Shown: positions 8,161 to 18,833, counted from the first letter of the stretch. The stretch: DNA of 64,000 nucleotides from Saccharopolyspora rhizosphaerae (GCF_003931915.1 NZ_RSAA01000014.1:248001-312000), one strand, 5' to 3'. Notes: generated by a model from the letters alone, not told the origin. Translations and numbers: made by a program.

Positions 8161-9111
8161 TCAGCTCTGCTCGGTGAGCTTCGTGCGCAGCCGCAGCACC
8201 GCGCGGGTGTGCAGCTGGCAGACGCGGGACTCGGTGACGCCGAGGACCTTGCCGATCTCGGCGAGCGTCAGGTTCTCGAAGTAGTAGAGGGTCACCACGA
8301 TCCGGTCCCGCTCGCTGAGGCGCTCGACGGCTTCGGCGAGCTGGCGCCGGCTGTCGCGGTCGACCAGGGCGGCCACCGGGTCCTCGGCCCGGTCGTCGGG
8401 CAGCGTCTCGGCCAGCGAGGCCTGCGCGTTCCCGGCGCCGATCAGGTCGTCCAGCGCGACGACGCTGGTCATCTGCAGCTGGGCGAACAGCTCGCGCAGC
8501 TCCTCGATGGACAGCTCCAGCTCTTCCGCCAGCTCCGCGTCGGTGGCCGTGCGCTGCAGCTTCGCCTCGAGCCGCTCCAGCGCCCGCTCCACGTCGCGGG
8601 CCCGGCTGCGCACCGAACGCGGAACCCAGTCCTGGGCGCGCAGGTCGTCGAGGATCGCACCGCGGATCCGCTGCATCGCGTAGGTCTCGAACTTCAGCCC
8701 GCGCTCGGGCTCGAACTTCTCGATCGCGTCGACCAGCCCGAATATCCCTGACTGGATCAGGTCGGAGATCTCCACGTGCGATGGCAGACCGGTGCCCACC
8801 CGGCCCGCGACGTACTTGACCAGCGGCGCGTAGTGCAGCACCAGCCGGTCGCGCAGCTCCTGCGTGGGGTGCTCCCCGAACTTCTGCCACAGCGCGACGA
8901 TGCCTGCCTCGACCTCATCACCGCTGCGCTGGCCGTTGGTGTCCCACACCGCCTGGGCGGTGGCCAGCGCCAGAGCTCCGGGCAGCTTCGGCCGGTGGCC
9001 GTTGGCGGCGCCGCCCTGGTCGCGGTCGTTCACCGGTGCCGAGTTCGATCTCGCGGCCACCGTGTCGGCGCCGCCCCCGGCATGGTCAGGAACGGGGGTG
9101 GGTTCGGTCAT
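8161..9111 (-). CDS. whiG: RNA polymerase sigma factor WhiG (sigma-28/FliA family)
   Basis: WhiG directs early genes of aerial-hypha differentiation in sporulating actinomycetes. This 316-residue protein has an unconserved N-terminal 65 residues. Region 2 follows ([60 protein letters not shown]), then region 3 ([19 protein letters not shown]) and region 4 with the helix-turn-helix [20 protein letters not shown]. The order of conserved blocks and the [10 protein letters not shown] sequence separate it from SigB/SigF types. Its start overlaps the end of xerC by 26 bases, so it is read from the yraN-comM-dprA-xerC side. Confidence 0.93.
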   Translation of the reverse strand: MTEPTPVPDHAGGGADTVAARSNSAPVNDRDQGGAANGHRPKLPGALALATAQAVWDTNGQRSGDEVEAGIVALWQKFGEHPTQELRDRLVLHYAPLVKYVAGRVGTGLPSHVEISDLIQSGIFGLVDAIEKFEPERGLKFETYAMQRIRGAILDDLRAQDWVPRSVRSRARDVERALERLEAKLQRTATDAELAEELELSIEELRELFAQLQMTSVVALDDLIGAGNAQASLAETLPDDRAEDPVAALVDRDSRRQLAEAVERLSERDRIVVTLYYFENLTLAEIGKVLGVTESRVCQLHTRAVLRLRTKLTEQS

Positions 9112-10054
9112 GGATCGCCTTCAGCCGTTCAACGGTCACGTGGGTGTAAAGCTGGGTCGTTGCGAGCGTAGCGTGACCAAGCAACTCCTGAACGCTACGG
9201 AGGTCTGCGCCACCCTCCAACAAATGGGTCGCAGCCGAGTGCCGAAGTCCGTGCGGCCCCATGTCAGGCGCACCACCGACCGCGCCGAGTGCGTCGTGCA
9301 CGGTTCGCCGCACTGCCCTCGGATCGAGTCGTCCACCCCGGACTCCCAGGAACAACGCGGAGTTCGACGGATCGCGGACCAGTTTAGGCCGTCCGGAGTG
9401 GAGCCAACGCCCGAGTGCCTCATCGGCGGGTAGGCCGAACGGCACGACCCGTTCCTTGTCCCCTTTACCGATCACGCGCAGGACACGACGTTCGCGGTCG
9501 ACGTCCTCGACGTCCAATCCGCACAGCTCGGCCACGCGAACACCGGTGGCGTACAAGACCTCCACGACTGCGTGATCACGCAGAGCAACCGGATCACCTT
9601 GTTCCGCACCGGAGGCTGAGGCGCTCATGGCCTGATCGGCCTGGTCGGCGCGCAGCACCGGCGGCAGCTTGCGTGGACGCGAGGGCACGGCGAGCCTCGG
9701 GCCGGGGTCGGAGGGCAGCAGCCCTGCCTTGAACGCCCACGCCGTGAAGGCTCGCGCCGACGCCGTCCTGCGGGCCAGCGTGGATCGGCTGCGCCCCGTG
9801 CTGTGCTGCGCGGACAACCACTCTCGGAGCACCTGCAGGTCGAGCCCGCCCAGACCGGCGTCACCCGCGGCAGCGGCCAGGTGCGCCAGCAGCGAGACGA
9901 CGTCGGTGACGTACCCGCGCACGGTGTGCGCGGAGAGCCCGCGTTCGACGTCGAGCTGCCGCTCGAAGGCGTCCACAGCGGAACCCAGTTCTTCGGGCAG
10001 ACCGGCACGGACCTCGCGGAGGCCGGGCCGGCTCGCGGGACGTCCACCGGTCAT
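9086..10054 (-). CDS. xerC: tyrosine recombinase XerC
   Basis: XerC, with XerD, resolves chromosome dimers at dif during division. The 322-residue protein started at the ATG after GGGGG has the N-terminal SAM-like domain (residues 25-115). The catalytic set is Arg173 (ATGVRVAEL), Lys200 (GKGDKER), His268 and Arg271 (HGLRHS), His294 (LLGHA) and the nucleophile Tyr303 (TQLYTH). An upstream in-frame extension of 31 residues is not like the family. The dprA-xerC-whiG order is conserved in actinomycetes. Phage integrases have the same residues, but this length and location favour the housekeeping enzyme. Confidence 0.92.
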   Translation of the reverse strand: MTGGRPASRPGLREVRAGLPEELGSAVDAFERQLDVERGLSAHTVRGYVTDVVSLLAHLAAAAGDAGLGGLDLQVLREWLSAQHSTGRSRSTLARRTASARAFTAWAFKAGLLPSDPGPRLAVPSRPRKLPPVLRADQADQAMSASASGAEQGDPVALRDHAVVEVLYATGVRVAELCGLDVEDVDRERRVLRVIGKGDKERVVPFGLPADEALGRWLHSGRPKLVRDPSNSALFLGVRGGRLDPRAVRRTVHDALGAVGGAPDMGPHGLRHSAATHLLEGGADLRSVQELLGHATLATTQLYTHVTVERLKAIHDRTHPRS

Positions 10055-10254
10055 GCCCCCGACGCTCGTCGCAAACCGTTCGCCGGTCAAGCATCGCCAC
10101 GCTCCTCGCACTGTTCCCGATGTCACGTTGCGAGGTCGTGCCACCACCTCCCGTCACGAAATCCGCTGCGCACAGCGCTGATCCGCGCTCGGACCACGAG
10201 CCCGGACCGGCTCCTTCCACGTCGCTTTCACCAGGCTTTCCCGCGGCTTGCCCC

Positions 10255-11415
10255 TCATGTCGCCACCGGGCTCCACCCGCCTTCCGTCCGTCGCGCGAAA
10301 CCGTCGAGTTCCAGTTCCGGAAGGACCGCGCGAACTCGCTTCAGCGGCAACCCGCAATCGCGAGCGAGCTCCACGTCCGCTGCCGAGACCATCCCGGTCA
10401 ACGCGTCGTAGACGCGCCGCGCGTCGGGGTGCAGCCGGTCCGTGGCGCGCGAGCGGCCCGCGATCGCTTCGGCCGGGTGCACGCCCAGCGGGCTGAGCAG
10501 CTCGACCACCTCCGCGGCGCGGGTGACCAGCACCGCTTGCCCGGAACGCACCATGGAGTGGCAACCGACGGAGTTCTGCGAGGTCACCGGGCCGGGCACG
10601 GCCAGCACCGGGCGCCCCAGCAGGTCGGCGGTGTTCGCGGTGTTGGCCGCGCCGCTGCGCGCGCCCGCTTCCACCACCACGGTCGCCTGCCCCATCGCGG
10701 CGATCAGGCGGTTGCGCACCAGGAAGCGGTGTTTGCGCGGAGGCGTTCCCGGCGGGTACTCGCTGACCACCACGCCCTGGTCGGCGATCGCGCGCAGCAA
10801 CCGGCTGTGCCCGGCCGGGTAGTCCACGTCCGCACCGCAGGCCAGGAACGCCACCGTGCGCCCGCCCGCCGAGAGCGCACCCCGGTGCGCCGCCCCGTCG
10901 ATGCCGTAGGCCGCGCCGGAGACGACGGTGAAGCCCGCCTGGGCCAGGTCGTGCCCGAACTCGGCCGCTACGTGCTCGCCGTACCCCGACGCCGCACGGG
11001 CGCCTACGACACCCACCGCCTGCTCGGCGACCTCCGCGAGCTCGGCCCGGCCCCGCACCCACAGCGCCAGCGGCTCCGCCACGTCCGGCAGGTCGACCTC
11101 GCGCGCACCGGCGAGCTCGGCGAAGGCCTCCGCCGGCCACTCCGGGCCTTCGGGGATCAGCAGCCGGAGCCCGGCCGCGTCCCCGGCGCGCAGCAGCTGC
11201 TCCCCGGAGACCTCGCCGCGCCGCGCCTCGACCTCCGCCAGCACCGGCGCGGGAGCTCGCTTCCGCAGGATCGCGTCCACGGCGGCCCGTGCTCCGCGCT
11301 CGGCGACGAAGCGCGCCAGCGCCTGCGCCGGTGGCTCGGCCACGGCCGCCAGGAAGGCCCTGGCCTGCAACAGCTCTTGCCTGCTCTTCTCGCTCAGCGA
11401 CGCCCACCTGCCCAT
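10255..11415 (-). CDS. dprA: DNA-processing protein DprA/Smf
   Basis: DprA binds single-stranded DNA and loads RecA, with a known role in natural transformation where competence exists. The 386-residue protein has an N-terminal helical part and the Rossmann-like DprA domain with AVGVVGARAASGYG, GAAYGIDGAAHRGAL, ACGADVDYPAGH and FLVRNRLIAAM. A C-terminal winged-helix-like domain (residues 310-386) follows. The ATG shares its A with the comM stop (TGATG), so translation is coupled. A long upstream extension in the same frame overlaps comM and is not used. Confidence 0.94.
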   Translation of the reverse strand: MGRWASLSEKSRQELLQARAFLAAVAEPPAQALARFVAERGARAAVDAILRKRAPAPVLAEVEARRGEVSGEQLLRAGDAAGLRLLIPEGPEWPAEAFAELAGAREVDLPDVAEPLALWVRGRAELAEVAEQAVGVVGARAASGYGEHVAAEFGHDLAQAGFTVVSGAAYGIDGAAHRGALSAGGRTVAFLACGADVDYPAGHSRLLRAIADQGVVVSEYPPGTPPRKHRFLVRNRLIAAMGQATVVVEAGARSGAANTANTADLLGRPVLAVPGPVTSQNSVGCHSMVRSGQAVLVTRAAEVVELLSPLGVHPAEAIAGRSRATDRLHPDARRVYDALTGMVSAADVELARDCGLPLKRVRAVLPELELDGFARRTEGGWSPVAT

Positions 11416-12926
11416 CAGACCGCCCTCCTGTCCCGGAACTCCAACGCGGCGGCGACGTGGTCGGGCCCTGGCCACGGACTGCCGTCGAGGTCGGCCAAGG
11501 TCCAGGCGACCCGCAGGCAGCGGTCGGCACCGCGCGCGGTGATCGCACCCGCCTCCAAACCGCGCTCCAGCAACGCGGTCGTCTCCTCCGGCAGCGCGAA
11601 CTCCTTGCGCAGCACCGGCCCTGGCACCTCGCTGTTGGTCTGCCACCCGTGGTCGGACCAGCGCTCGCGCGCCAGCTTCCGGGCCTGCGCGACCCGCTCG
11701 CGCACGACCGCGGTGCTCTCCGGCTCGGCACCCGCGCCGGTGCTCATCGCCGAGATCGGCCGGGTGCGCACCCGCAGGTCGACCCGGTCCAGCAGCGGAC
11801 CGGAGAGCTTGCCGAGGTAGCGCCGCCGCACCTGCGGCGGGCACTGGCAGTCCAGCTCACGCGCAGGTGCGCACGGGCACGGGTTGGTGGCCAGCACCAG
11901 TTGGAAGCGCGCCGGGTAGCGCAGCGTCCCGTCGCGGCGCGCGAGCCGGACCTCGCCTTCCTCCAGGGCCGTGCGCAGCGCCTCCAGCCGCTTCGGCCCC
12001 AGCTCGCAAGCCTCGTCCAGGAGCAGCACGCCCCGGTGGGCCCGGCTCACCGCGCCGGGCGTGGCCACACCGGTGCCACCACCGATCAGCGCTGGGATCG
12101 ACAGCGACGGGTGCGGAGCCACGAAAGGCGGCCTGCGCACCAGGAACCGCGTCGACGACTCGCTCAACGACCGCAGCGCCGTGACCTCCAGCGACTCCGC
12201 CCGGGTCAGCTCGGGCAGCAGCCCGCACAACCGCTTGGCCAGCATCGTCTTACCGGTCCCCGGTGGCCCGACCATGAGCAGGTGGTGGCCGCCTGCCGCG
12301 GCGACCTCCAAGGCCCAGCGGGCCTCCGGCTGGCCGAGGACGTCGGACAGGTCCGGCACCGGCTCCGGTCCGGGCTCCGCCGCCGTCGGCGCGTCCTCGC
12401 GCAGGTCGGCCAGTTCGCGCAGCCAGGCGATCACCTCCCGCAGGTGCTCCGCGCCGAGGACCTCGACCCCCTCCACCAGGTGCGCCTCGGCCAGCCCCTC
12501 GAGCGGCACGACCGCGCGGCGCACGCCCGAGCGCCGCGCGGCCAGCAACGCCGGTAGCAGCCCGCGCACACCACGCAGGCGCCCGTCCAACGCCAACTCG
12601 CCGAACAGGACCGTGCCGCGCAGCCGGTGCGCCGGCACCTGCTCGCTGGCCGCCAGCACCGCGCACGCCAGCGCCAGGTCGTAGGTCGTGCCGGCTTTCG
12701 GAAGGGCTGCCGGGGACAGCGCGAGCGTGATGACCCTGTCCACGGGCCACTCCTCCCGGCAGTTCTGGACCGCCGCCGCGACCCGGTTCTTCGCCTCCTT
12801 CAGCGCGCTGTCGGGCAGGCCGATCAGCTGCACCGACGGCAGGCCGGAACGCACGTCGGCCTCGATCTCCACCAGCACGCCGTCCACGCCGAACAGCGCG
12901 ACCGCCCACGTCGTGCGCAGCGCCAT
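11415..12926 (-). CDS. comM: YifB/ComM-family Mg-chelatase-like ATPase
   Basis: ComM is a hexameric AAA+ helicase that promotes branch migration during uptake of transforming DNA; in actinobacteria the role is not established. The 503-residue protein shows the N-terminal ChlI-like domain (SGLPSVQLIGLPDSALKEAK), Walker A GPPGTGKT at residues 220-227, Walker B GVLLLDEA, a Cys-rich insert (NPCPCAP, DCQCPP) typical of the family and the C-terminal arginine-finger domain. Its start directly follows the yraN stop and its stop overlaps dprA. Confidence 0.94.
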   Translation of the reverse strand: MALRTTWAVALFGVDGVLVEIEADVRSGLPSVQLIGLPDSALKEAKNRVAAAVQNCREEWPVDRVITLALSPAALPKAGTTYDLALACAVLAASEQVPAHRLRGTVLFGELALDGRLRGVRGLLPALLAARRSGVRRAVVPLEGLAEAHLVEGVEVLGAEHLREVIAWLRELADLREDAPTAAEPGPEPVPDLSDVLGQPEARWALEVAAAGGHHLLMVGPPGTGKTMLAKRLCGLLPELTRAESLEVTALRSLSESSTRFLVRRPPFVAPHPSLSIPALIGGGTGVATPGAVSRAHRGVLLLDEACELGPKRLEALRTALEEGEVRLARRDGTLRYPARFQLVLATNPCPCAPARELDCQCPPQVRRRYLGKLSGPLLDRVDLRVRTRPISAMSTGAGAEPESTAVVRERVAQARKLARERWSDHGWQTNSEVPGPVLRKEFALPEETTALLERGLEAGAITARGADRCLRVAWTLADLDGSPWPGPDHVAAALEFRDRRAV

Positions 12927-13415
12927 TCAGAACACCCCCGGCAGGTGCTCGACGCGTGCCCCCTCGCCCGGGGGCCACAGCACCGAGACGACGTCGAAGC
13001 GGACCCGGCACCCGACCAGGTCGCGCTCGGCCAGCCAGGCGCGGGCCACCGAGCGGAGGCGGGCGACCTTGTCCGGGCCGATGGCGCCGAGCGGGCCGCC
13101 GTAGTCCACCCCCGACCGGGCCTTGACCTCGCAGAACACCACCAGCTCCCCGTCGGTGGCGACGACGTCGAGCTCACCTCGTGGGCAGCGCCAGTTGCGG
13201 TCGAGCACGACCAGCCCGGCGCGCTCCAGCAGCTCGGCGGCCATCCGCTCGGCAACTCTGCCCAACTCGTGCCTGCGGCCGCCCGCCAGGTGGTCTGACA
13301 GCGGTGCGGTGATCTTGCCGGTGCGCACGAGAACCTCCCCCGGAATCGAATCGGCGATCCCGATCCGGAGGGGCGACGAGAATTCCGCGACCACATCTCC
13401 GAGAACGGGATGCAC
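12927..13415 (-). CDS. YraN/UPF0102 nuclease-fold protein
   Basis: The core from about residue 50 has the YraN pattern: [18 protein letters not shown], then [20 protein letters not shown] and FCEVKARSG, which carries the E-x-K active-site pattern of restriction-enzyme-like folds. The reaction is unknown; the family sits beside rnhB and comM in many genomes. The 162-residue length exceeds the usual 120 because the first GTG adds an unconserved N-terminal 45 residues, so the real start may be later. It heads the yraN-comM-dprA-xerC-whiG run. Confidence 0.85.
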   Translation of the reverse strand: MHPVLGDVVAEFSSPLRIGIADSIPGEVLVRTGKITAPLSDHLAGGRRHELGRVAERMAAELLERAGLVVLDRNWRCPRGELDVVATDGELVVFCEVKARSGVDYGGPLGAIGPDKVARLRSVARAWLAERDLVGCRVRFDVVSVLWPPGEGARVEHLPGVF

Positions 13416-13562
13416 CTCACGGTGCCCATACAGGGGCGAAAAACCAAACAGGTTCGAGGAATTGGGGATGGAATGGTCTTCTGTGGATGATCACCACTCA
13501 CACCTGCGTGTGGTGGATTTCGCGTATCCGGGTTTTCATCGAACAAATCCCGTTGCGCACAG

Positions 13563-13601
13563 CAAGAAAAAGCCCGGGCGGCCACATCTGGCCGCCCGGG
13601 C
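13563..13601 (-). terminator. intrinsic terminator of the lepB-rnhB-DUF2469 operon
   Basis: A perfect 13-bp stem (GCCCGGGCGGCCA with its complement) and a CATC loop are followed on the minus strand by CTTTTTCTTGC. It separates this operon from yraN. Confidence 0.85.
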
Positions 13602-13645
13602 ATCACGTAGTGCTTCTCCTCAAGAACGCGGCGGAGCCGCCGCCC

Positions 13646-13705
13646 CACACGTGGGACCTCAACCGGCACCGCCGCGAGTTCTGAGCGACGTCGTGGCGAG
13701 CCGAC
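13646..13705 (+). repeat. left part of dispersed intergenic repeat (copy A)
   Basis: The stretch reads GTGGGACCTCAACCG, then GCACCGCCGCGAGTTCTGAG, then GTCGTGGCGAG. It closely matches sequences in three other intergenic regions of the window (near 23605, 35856 and 60090). Only the left end is clear here; no right end is seen. Confidence 0.6.
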
Positions 13706-13790
13706 CCCGCCCCGCACCGGCGCACACCCAGAGGTGGGCACGGAGCAACTGCGCTCTCCCCGTCCGCAGGTTCCTGGCCCTCACCAGGGA

Positions 13791-14114
13791 CTAAGCCCCG
13801 AAGGGGCCGTTCTCCGGGAGACGGAGGTCCGGCTTGTCCAGCTCCTCGACGTTGACGTCCTTGAACGTGATCACCCGGACGTTCTTGACGAACCGCGCTG
13901 GGCGGTACATGTCCCAGACCCAGGCGTCGGACATCGACACCTCGAAGTAGACCTCCGAGTCTGAGTTGCGCACCTGCACGTCCACCGCGTTGGCCAGGTA
14001 GAAGCGCCGTTCGGTCTCCACGACGTAGGTGAACTGACCGACGATGTCGCGGTACTCCTTGTAGAGCTGCAGCTCCATCTCGGTCTCGTACTTCTCGAGA
14101 TCCTCGGCGCTCAT
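13791..14114 (-). CDS. DUF2469 family protein
   Basis: This 107-residue acidic protein begins MSAEDLEKYETEMELQLYKE, a pattern conserved across actinobacteria (the Rv2901c group of mycobacteria). The rest is rich in aromatic residues, such as FEVSMSDAWVWDMYRPARF. No function is established. It follows rnhB in the lepB-rnhB-DUF2469 order typical of the phylum and precedes a strong terminator, so it is the last gene of that operon. Confidence 0.88.
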   Translation of the reverse strand: MSAEDLEKYETEMELQLYKEYRDIVGQFTYVVETERRFYLANAVDVQVRNSDSEVYFEVSMSDAWVWDMYRPARFVKNVRVITFKDVNVEELDKPDLRLPENGPFGA

Positions 14115-14147
14115 CGCTGTGCGAGCCCTTCTGCGTTTCCGTTCGGA

Positions 14148-14900
14148 CTACAACGCTTCATTGTCCACCACATCCTCCGTCGAGGCATCGAACAAACCGG
14201 GCTTGCTGGTCACAGCGCGCGGCGAGCGCATCCCGTGCCGCGTGGCGGCCGCCACCACGTTGGCGTAGGACCAGCGGTGCTCGACGCACGGGCCGTGCTC
14301 GGTCAGCCGCGCCGTGTGCAGCGGGGTGCAGTAGCCCTTGTGCTCGTCGAAGGCGTAGCCCGGGAACTGCTCGTGCAGCTCACCGGCCATCAGGCGGTCC
14401 CGGGTGACCTTGGCCAGCACCGAGGCCGCCGCCACGCACGCGGCCACCAGGTCACCCTTGACGACCGCGACGCTCGGCGTCGCCAGACCCTGCACCTTGA
14501 AGCCGTCGGTCAGCACGTAGCCCGGGTGCTCGGTGAGCTGCGCGACCGAACGGCGCATGCCCTCCAGGTTGGCCACGTGGATGCCCAGCGCATCGACCTC
14601 CTCGGCGGGGATGACCACGGTCGAGCAGCTCAACGCGCGGGCGGTGATGCGGTCGTAGAGCCGCTCCCGGTCCGCCTCGTTCAGGACCTTCGAATCGGTC
14701 AGGCCGTCGAACCGCTTCCCGTCACCCGGCTTGAGCACGCACGCCGCGACCACCAGAGGGCCCGCGCAGGCTCCTCGACCGGCTTCGTCGACACCGGCGA
14801 CCGGGCCCAACCCCCGGCGGTCCAGGGCGCTCTGCAAGGCCCAGTTGCCACTGCTGCGTCGGATCACCGACCGAGGTGGCCGGAAGTCCGTCACCGTCAC
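14148..14900 (-). CDS. rnhB: ribonuclease HII
   Basis: RNase HII cleaves at ribonucleotides in DNA and the RNA strand of hybrids. The 250-residue protein has the catalytic block [18 protein letters not shown], with Asp38 and Glu39. Further motifs are [20 protein letters not shown] and [21 protein letters not shown], completing the acidic active site. A C-terminal tail of about 35 residues is not conserved. GTG start; the gene follows lepB by 7 bases. Confidence 0.95.
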   Translation of the reverse strand: MTVTDFRPPRSVIRRSSGNWALQSALDRRGLGPVAGVDEAGRGACAGPLVVAACVLKPGDGKRFDGLTDSKVLNEADRERLYDRITARALSCSTVVIPAEEVDALGIHVANLEGMRRSVAQLTEHPGYVLTDGFKVQGLATPSVAVVKGDLVAACVAAASVLAKVTRDRLMAGELHEQFPGYAFDEHKGYCTPLHTARLTEHGPCVEHRWSYANVVAAATRHGMRSPRAVTSKPGLFDASTEDVVDNEAL

Positions 14901-14907
14901 TTCGAGG

Positions 14908-15813
14908 TCACTCCGACTGCCGTTGCTTGGTCACTGCACCGACGAGCCTACGACCCACCCACACGGTGGGGAACGCCGCAGCGAACCCGACCCCCAGCGG
15001 CAGCCCGCCCTGCCATGCCGGCGCACCCAGCGCCGCCGACTGCGGGTTGGGCTCCGGGATGCTCTGCCAGCGGGTCGGCGGGAGCACGATGACCTGGGCC
15101 TTGCCGATCACGTTGTCGACCGGGACCGCACCGTTGATGCCACCGCCGCCTTGCACGCGGGAGTCCGAGGAGTCGTTGCGGTTGTCACCCATCACCCACA
15201 GGTGCCCCGGAGGCACGGTGACCGGTGCGAACTCGTCCTGGCCGACGCCGCGGCCCGGCTCCCAGTACAGGTAGGGCTCGTTGAGCGGCTTGCCGTCGAC
15301 CAGCACCCGGTTCTGCGGGTCGCAGCACTCGACGGTCTGGCCGCCGACGGCGATGACCCGCTTGACGAAGTCCTTCTCGTCCGGGGCACCGAAGCCCAGC
15401 AGCGACGCAGCGCCCTGGAAGAAGCCGGCCACCGGGTTGGTGGTCTCCTCGCTGGTGAACTCGTTCTGCGCCCACGCCTGAGGGCCGCGGAAGACCACGA
15501 CGTCGCCGGGCTCGGGGTCGGAGAAGCGGTAGGAGACCTTGTCGACCAGCACCCGGTCGTTGTTGCAGCCGGTGCAGCCGTGCAGGGTCTGCTCCATCGA
15601 CTGCGACGGGATCACGTACACCCGGGCCAGGAACGCCTGGATGAGGACGGTGAGCACCAGGGCGGTGACGATCAGGATGGGCAGCTCCACCCAGAAGGAA
15701 GACTTCTTCTTGCCCTTCTGATCGGGCTGGTGAGCCGCTCCGCCGGAGGCACCTCCCCGGTGCTCCGAGTCGTGGGGCTCTTCCGCTGATCCGCTGCGCA
15801 TGACGTCGGCCAC
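14908..15813 (-). CDS. lepB: signal peptidase I
   Basis: Signal peptidase I removes Sec and Tat signal peptides at the outer face of the membrane. The 301-residue protein has a charged cytosolic N terminus of 40 residues and a transmembrane helix (residues 42-65). The catalytic Ser72 lies in PSQSMEQTL, the catalytic Lys151 in [12 protein letters not shown], and [11 protein letters not shown] follows near residue 205. A second hydrophobic helix lies near the C terminus. A Cys-rich CTGCNN and ECCDPQN pair in the periplasmic part may form disulfides. The gene heads the lepB-rnhB-DUF2469 operon. Confidence 0.95.
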   Translation of the reverse strand: MADVMRSGSAEEPHDSEHRGGASGGAAHQPDQKGKKKSSFWVELPILIVTALVLTVLIQAFLARVYVIPSQSMEQTLHGCTGCNNDRVLVDKVSYRFSDPEPGDVVVFRGPQAWAQNEFTSEETTNPVAGFFQGAASLLGFGAPDEKDFVKRVIAVGGQTVECCDPQNRVLVDGKPLNEPYLYWEPGRGVGQDEFAPVTVPPGHLWVMGDNRNDSSDSRVQGGGGINGAVPVDNVIGKAQVIVLPPTRWQSIPEPNPQSAALGAPAWQGGLPLGVGFAAAFPTVWVGRRLVGAVTKQRQSE

Positions 15814-15984
15814 GCGGCCAGGCTACTCGAACCGCGAGCGGGGGCGTCGCGCTGCCCCGGCGCGGCGGCGCGGGAACCCCGTCCGGTGATGCCGCGATGA
15901 CGTGCTCCTTCGCGGATCATGCCGGTCCAGCGGCGCCTCCCGCGAGATGTCGGCCTGCGCCGATCACCCGAAGGTGGAGAAGAG

Positions 15985-16018
15985 GGAGGGCCCGGGTGCG
16001 ATCGCACCCGGGCCCTCC
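15985..16018 (-). terminator. 34-base perfect palindrome after rplS
   Basis: The sequence from GGAGGGCCCGGGTGCG to its complement is perfectly self-complementary with no unpaired loop, centred on GCGATCGC. It lies 22 bases past the rplS stop. There is no T-tract. It may stop both rplS transcription and read-through from the other side. Confidence 0.75.
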
Positions 16019-16040
16019 GTTACTGCTCGTCTCGCGTCGA

Positions 16041-16400
16041 TCAGGACGCCGAAGCGGTCTCCCGCTTCTCCTTGATCTTCGCGGCCTTACCGCGCCGGTC
16101 GCGCAGGTAGTACAGCTTCGCCCGCCGAACATCACCGCGAGAGACGACCTCGATCTTCGCGATGTTCGGGGTGTGCACCGGGAAGGTCCGCTCCACACCG
16201 ACACCGAAGGAAACCTTGCGCACGGTGAAGGTCTCCCGGATGCCATCGCCCTGGCGGCGGATGACAGCGCCCTGGAAGACCTGAGTCCGCTCGCGCGAAC
16301 CCTCGATGACGCGGACGTGAACCTTCAGCGTGTCACCGGGCCGGAAAGCCGGGATGTCGGAACGCAGCGACTGGGCGTCCAACGCGTCCAGGGTGTTCAT
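16041..16400 (-). CDS. rplS: 50S ribosomal protein bL19
   Basis: bL19 lies at the 30S-50S interface. The 119-residue form starting [20 protein letters not shown] is chosen because an in-frame upstream extension of 25 residues is unlike the family. Conserved segments [30 protein letters not shown] and [20 protein letters not shown] are all present. It follows trmD in the order rpsP-khpA-rimM-trmD-rplS, with a leader of about 195 bases that may hold its own promoter. Confidence 0.97.
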   Translation of the reverse strand: MNTLDALDAQSLRSDIPAFRPGDTLKVHVRVIEGSRERTQVFQGAVIRRQGDGIRETFTVRKVSFGVGVERTFPVHTPNIAKIEVVSRGDVRRAKLYYLRDRRGKAAKIKEKRETASAS

Positions 16401-16595
16401 CGGTGGTCCGTCCTCATCCGTGTCGAAGGCACCCGTGTTCTCACATGTCGATGACCCGACCTGGAAGGTGGGCACCGCCCGACACGGGGTGAACTTGCTC
16501 TTTGCGCATGTCGAACCGGTCTGCTCGACCGCATCAACCTGTCCAGTGTGCCAGACCCGCGAATCGCGCCTGATCGGGCCCCTGCAGCCAGGAGC

Positions 16596-17387
16596 TCAGC
16601 GCGACGCGTCTCCGGTCCCACTGGAGTCGTCGGAAGCATCCGACGCGCGTAGTTTATCGAGCTGCTCCCGGTCAGCCGCATCCAGGTCCCCTTCCGGCAG
16701 GGCTGCGAGCAGCTCCGGCCGCCGGTGGTAGGTGCGCTCCAGGGCCTGATCGCGCCGCCAGCGGGCGATCGCGGCGTGGTTGCCCGACCGCAGCACGTCC
16801 GGGACCGGGCGGTCGCGCCACACCTCGGGGCGCGTGTAGCAGGGGCCTTCCAGCAGGCCGTCGGAGAACGAGTCCTGCTCCGCCGACTGCGGGTTGCCCA
16901 GCACGCCGGGGAGCAGCCGGACCACGGCTTCGATCATCGTCAGCGCGGCGACCTCGCCGCCGACCAGCACGTAATCGCCGATGGAGACCTCTTCGACCGG
17001 CATCCGGGTGGCCGCGTCGTCGATGACCCGCTGGTCGATGCCCTCGTAGCGACCGCAGGCGAAGACCAGCCACGGGTCCTTCGACCAGCGCACGGCGGTC
17101 TTCTGGTCGAACGGGCGGCCCGCCGGGGTCGGGACGACCAGGCGGGGTGTGACGTCGCGGCCGGAGCAGACCTCGTCGAGGGCCTCACCCCAGACGTCGG
17201 GCTTCATCACCATGCCCGGGCCCCCGCCGTAGGGGCTGTCGTCGACCGCGCGGTGCACGTCGTGGGTCCAGTCGCGCAGGTCGTGCACACCGACGGAGAT
17301 CCGCTCGCGCTCGATGGCCTTGCCCAGCAGCGCTTCCCGCAGCGGGTTCAGGTAGTCGGGGAAGATCGTGATGACGTCGATGCGCAT
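16596..17387 (-). CDS. trmD: tRNA (guanine-N1)-methyltransferase
   Basis: TrmD makes m1G37 in tRNAs and prevents +1 frameshifting. It is a SPOUT-fold homodimer. The 263-residue form begins [19 protein letters not shown], the family N terminus. Also present are [33 protein letters not shown] and [19 protein letters not shown], the knotted SAM site, followed by a DSF...YTRPEVWR tRNA-binding region. An in-frame upstream extension of 22 residues is rejected. It follows rimM by 167 bases. Confidence 0.96.
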   Translation of the reverse strand: MRIDVITIFPDYLNPLREALLGKAIERERISVGVHDLRDWTHDVHRAVDDSPYGGGPGMVMKPDVWGEALDEVCSGRDVTPRLVVPTPAGRPFDQKTAVRWSKDPWLVFACGRYEGIDQRVIDDAATRMPVEEVSIGDYVLVGGEVAALTMIEAVVRLLPGVLGNPQSAEQDSFSDGLLEGPCYTRPEVWRDRPVPDVLRSGNHAAIARWRRDQALERTYHRRPELLAALPEGDLDAADREQLDKLRASDASDDSSGTGDASR

Positions 17388-17554
17388 GGTGGCCTCGTCT
17401 GGAGAACGCCCGGTCCACGGGCGTGACTGCGGTGGGAGCGGCGGCGTTCGCACCCGAGCGACGTGCGCCGCCGCGGGACGTGCTGGGCGGCTACCTGCAG
17501 CGTGGCACCTGAGCAGGCGCGTTCAAGCCCCGCAGGACGACCGCGCTCCCAGGT

Positions 17555-18115
17555 CTACTCGAGCAGGCCTTCGGGCGGGTCGAGCACGACCTTCCCGGCG
17601 TCGACGTCCACTTCGGGGACGATCGCCGCGACGAAGGGCACCAGCGCCTCGCGCTCGCCCTTCTCGGCGTCCGGGTCCTCGACCGCGATCGAGAGGAGTT
17701 CGCCGGCCGGGGAGTGCAGCACGTCGCGCACCACACCCACCTCAGAACCGGAGACCAGGACCGCGCGGAGCCCGATCAGCTCGGTGTCGTGGAACTCGTC
17801 CGGGTCCTCGGGCGACTCGGCCTGGTCGGCGGAGACCGTGAGCAGCGCTCCGCGCAGCTCCTCCGCGGCGTCCCGGCCGTCCACGCCCTCAGCGCGCACC
17901 AGAAGCCGCCCGGCGTGCTGCCGGGCGGCTGTCACGGTGAGGCTCTGCGCGCTCTTCTTGCCCTGACCGGACCGGTGCTTCAGACCGAGCACCGACCCGG
18001 GAACGAACCGCAGCTCCGGGCTGTCGGTGAGCACCTCGACGACGAGCTCGCCCCGCACGCCATGCGGTCGCACCACGCGCCCCACTGCGAGGGCCTCCGG
18101 CTGGAGTTCGTTCAT
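17555..18115 (-). CDS. rimM: 16S rRNA processing protein RimM
   Basis: RimM assists maturation of the 30S head with uS19. The 186-residue protein has the N-terminal domain ([21 protein letters not shown]) and the C-terminal PRC-barrel ([40 protein letters not shown]). The end DPPEGLLE is typical. It follows khpA by 5 bases and lies in the rpsP-khpA-rimM operon. Confidence 0.95.
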   Translation of the reverse strand: MNELQPEALAVGRVVRPHGVRGELVVEVLTDSPELRFVPGSVLGLKHRSGQGKKSAQSLTVTAARQHAGRLLVRAEGVDGRDAAEELRGALLTVSADQAESPEDPDEFHDTELIGLRAVLVSGSEVGVVRDVLHSPAGELLSIAVEDPDAEKGEREALVPFVAAIVPEVDVDAGKVVLDPPEGLLE

Positions 18116-18120
18116 GCTGG

Positions 18121-18360
18121 TCAGCGGTCGGTGTCGACCACGTCGACCCGGATGCCACGACCACCGATGCCGGTCATCACGGTGCGCAGGGCCGTGGCGG
18201 TGCGACCACCACGGCCGATGACCTTGCCCAGGTCGTCCGGGTTGACGTGCACCTCGAGGGTGCGACCACGCCGGGTCGTCAGCAGCTGGACGCGGACATC
18301 GTCGGGGTTGTCGACGATGCCGCGAACCAGGTGCTCAAGCGCGTCCGAGAGGACTGTCAC
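18121..18360 (-). CDS. khpA: KH-domain RNA-binding protein KhpA
   Basis: This 79-residue single KH domain has the RNA-binding loop [16 protein letters not shown] (GxxG-type) and no other domain. KhpA proteins bind RNA, often with KhpB/Jag, and affect cell elongation and division in other bacteria. The GTG start overlaps the rpsP stop by 4 bases (GTGA), so it is translationally coupled to bS16. The position between rpsP and rimM is conserved in Gram-positive bacteria. Confidence 0.93.
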   Translation of the reverse strand: MTVLSDALEHLVRGIVDNPDDVRVQLLTTRRGRTLEVHVNPDDLGKVIGRGGRTATALRTVMTGIGGRGIRVDVVDTDR

Positions 18361-18833
18361 GCCTGACCGTCCTCGGACTTCTGCTCGTCAGCGGCCTCGG
18401 CCTTGGTCTCGTCGGCCTTGTCCTCAGCCTTGGCGTCGGACTTCTTGCCACCCTTCTTCTTCGGGGTGGTGGCCTCGACGGTCGGCTCCTCGCCGGCGGC
18501 TGCCAGAGCCTCTTCGAACAGCTCCTGCTTGCTCTTCTTCGCCTCGGCGACCTTGAGGTTGCCCTCGGCACCCGGCAGGCCCTTGTACTTCTGCCAGTCG
18601 CCGGTGATCTCCAGGATGTTCTGCACCGGTTCGGTCGGCTGCGCGCCGACACCCAGCCAGTACTGCGCCCGCTCCGAGTCGACGACGATGCCGCTCGGGT
18701 TCTCCTTCGGGTGGTACTGGCCGATCGTCTCGATGACCCGGCCGTTGCGACGGGTGCGGGCGTCCGCGACGACGATGCGGTAGTGCGGCTCCCGGATCTT
18801 GCCGATCCGCGCGAGCTTGATCTTCACAGCCAC
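18357..18833 (-). CDS. rpsP: 30S ribosomal protein bS16 with charged C-terminal tail
   Basis: bS16 is an early 30S assembly protein. The first 80 residues ([55 protein letters not shown]) are the full conserved domain. A further 75 residues rich in Lys, Glu and Ala ([20 protein letters not shown]) form a low-complexity tail. Such tails are common in actinobacterial S16 but their length varies. The gene starts the rpsP-khpA-rimM run. Confidence 0.96.
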   Translation of the reverse strand: MAVKIKLARIGKIREPHYRIVVADARTRRNGRVIETIGQYHPKENPSGIVVDSERAQYWLGVGAQPTEPVQNILEITGDWQKYKGLPGAEGNLKVAEAKKSKQELFEEALAAAGEEPTVEATTPKKKGGKKSDAKAEDKADETKAEAADEQKSEDGQA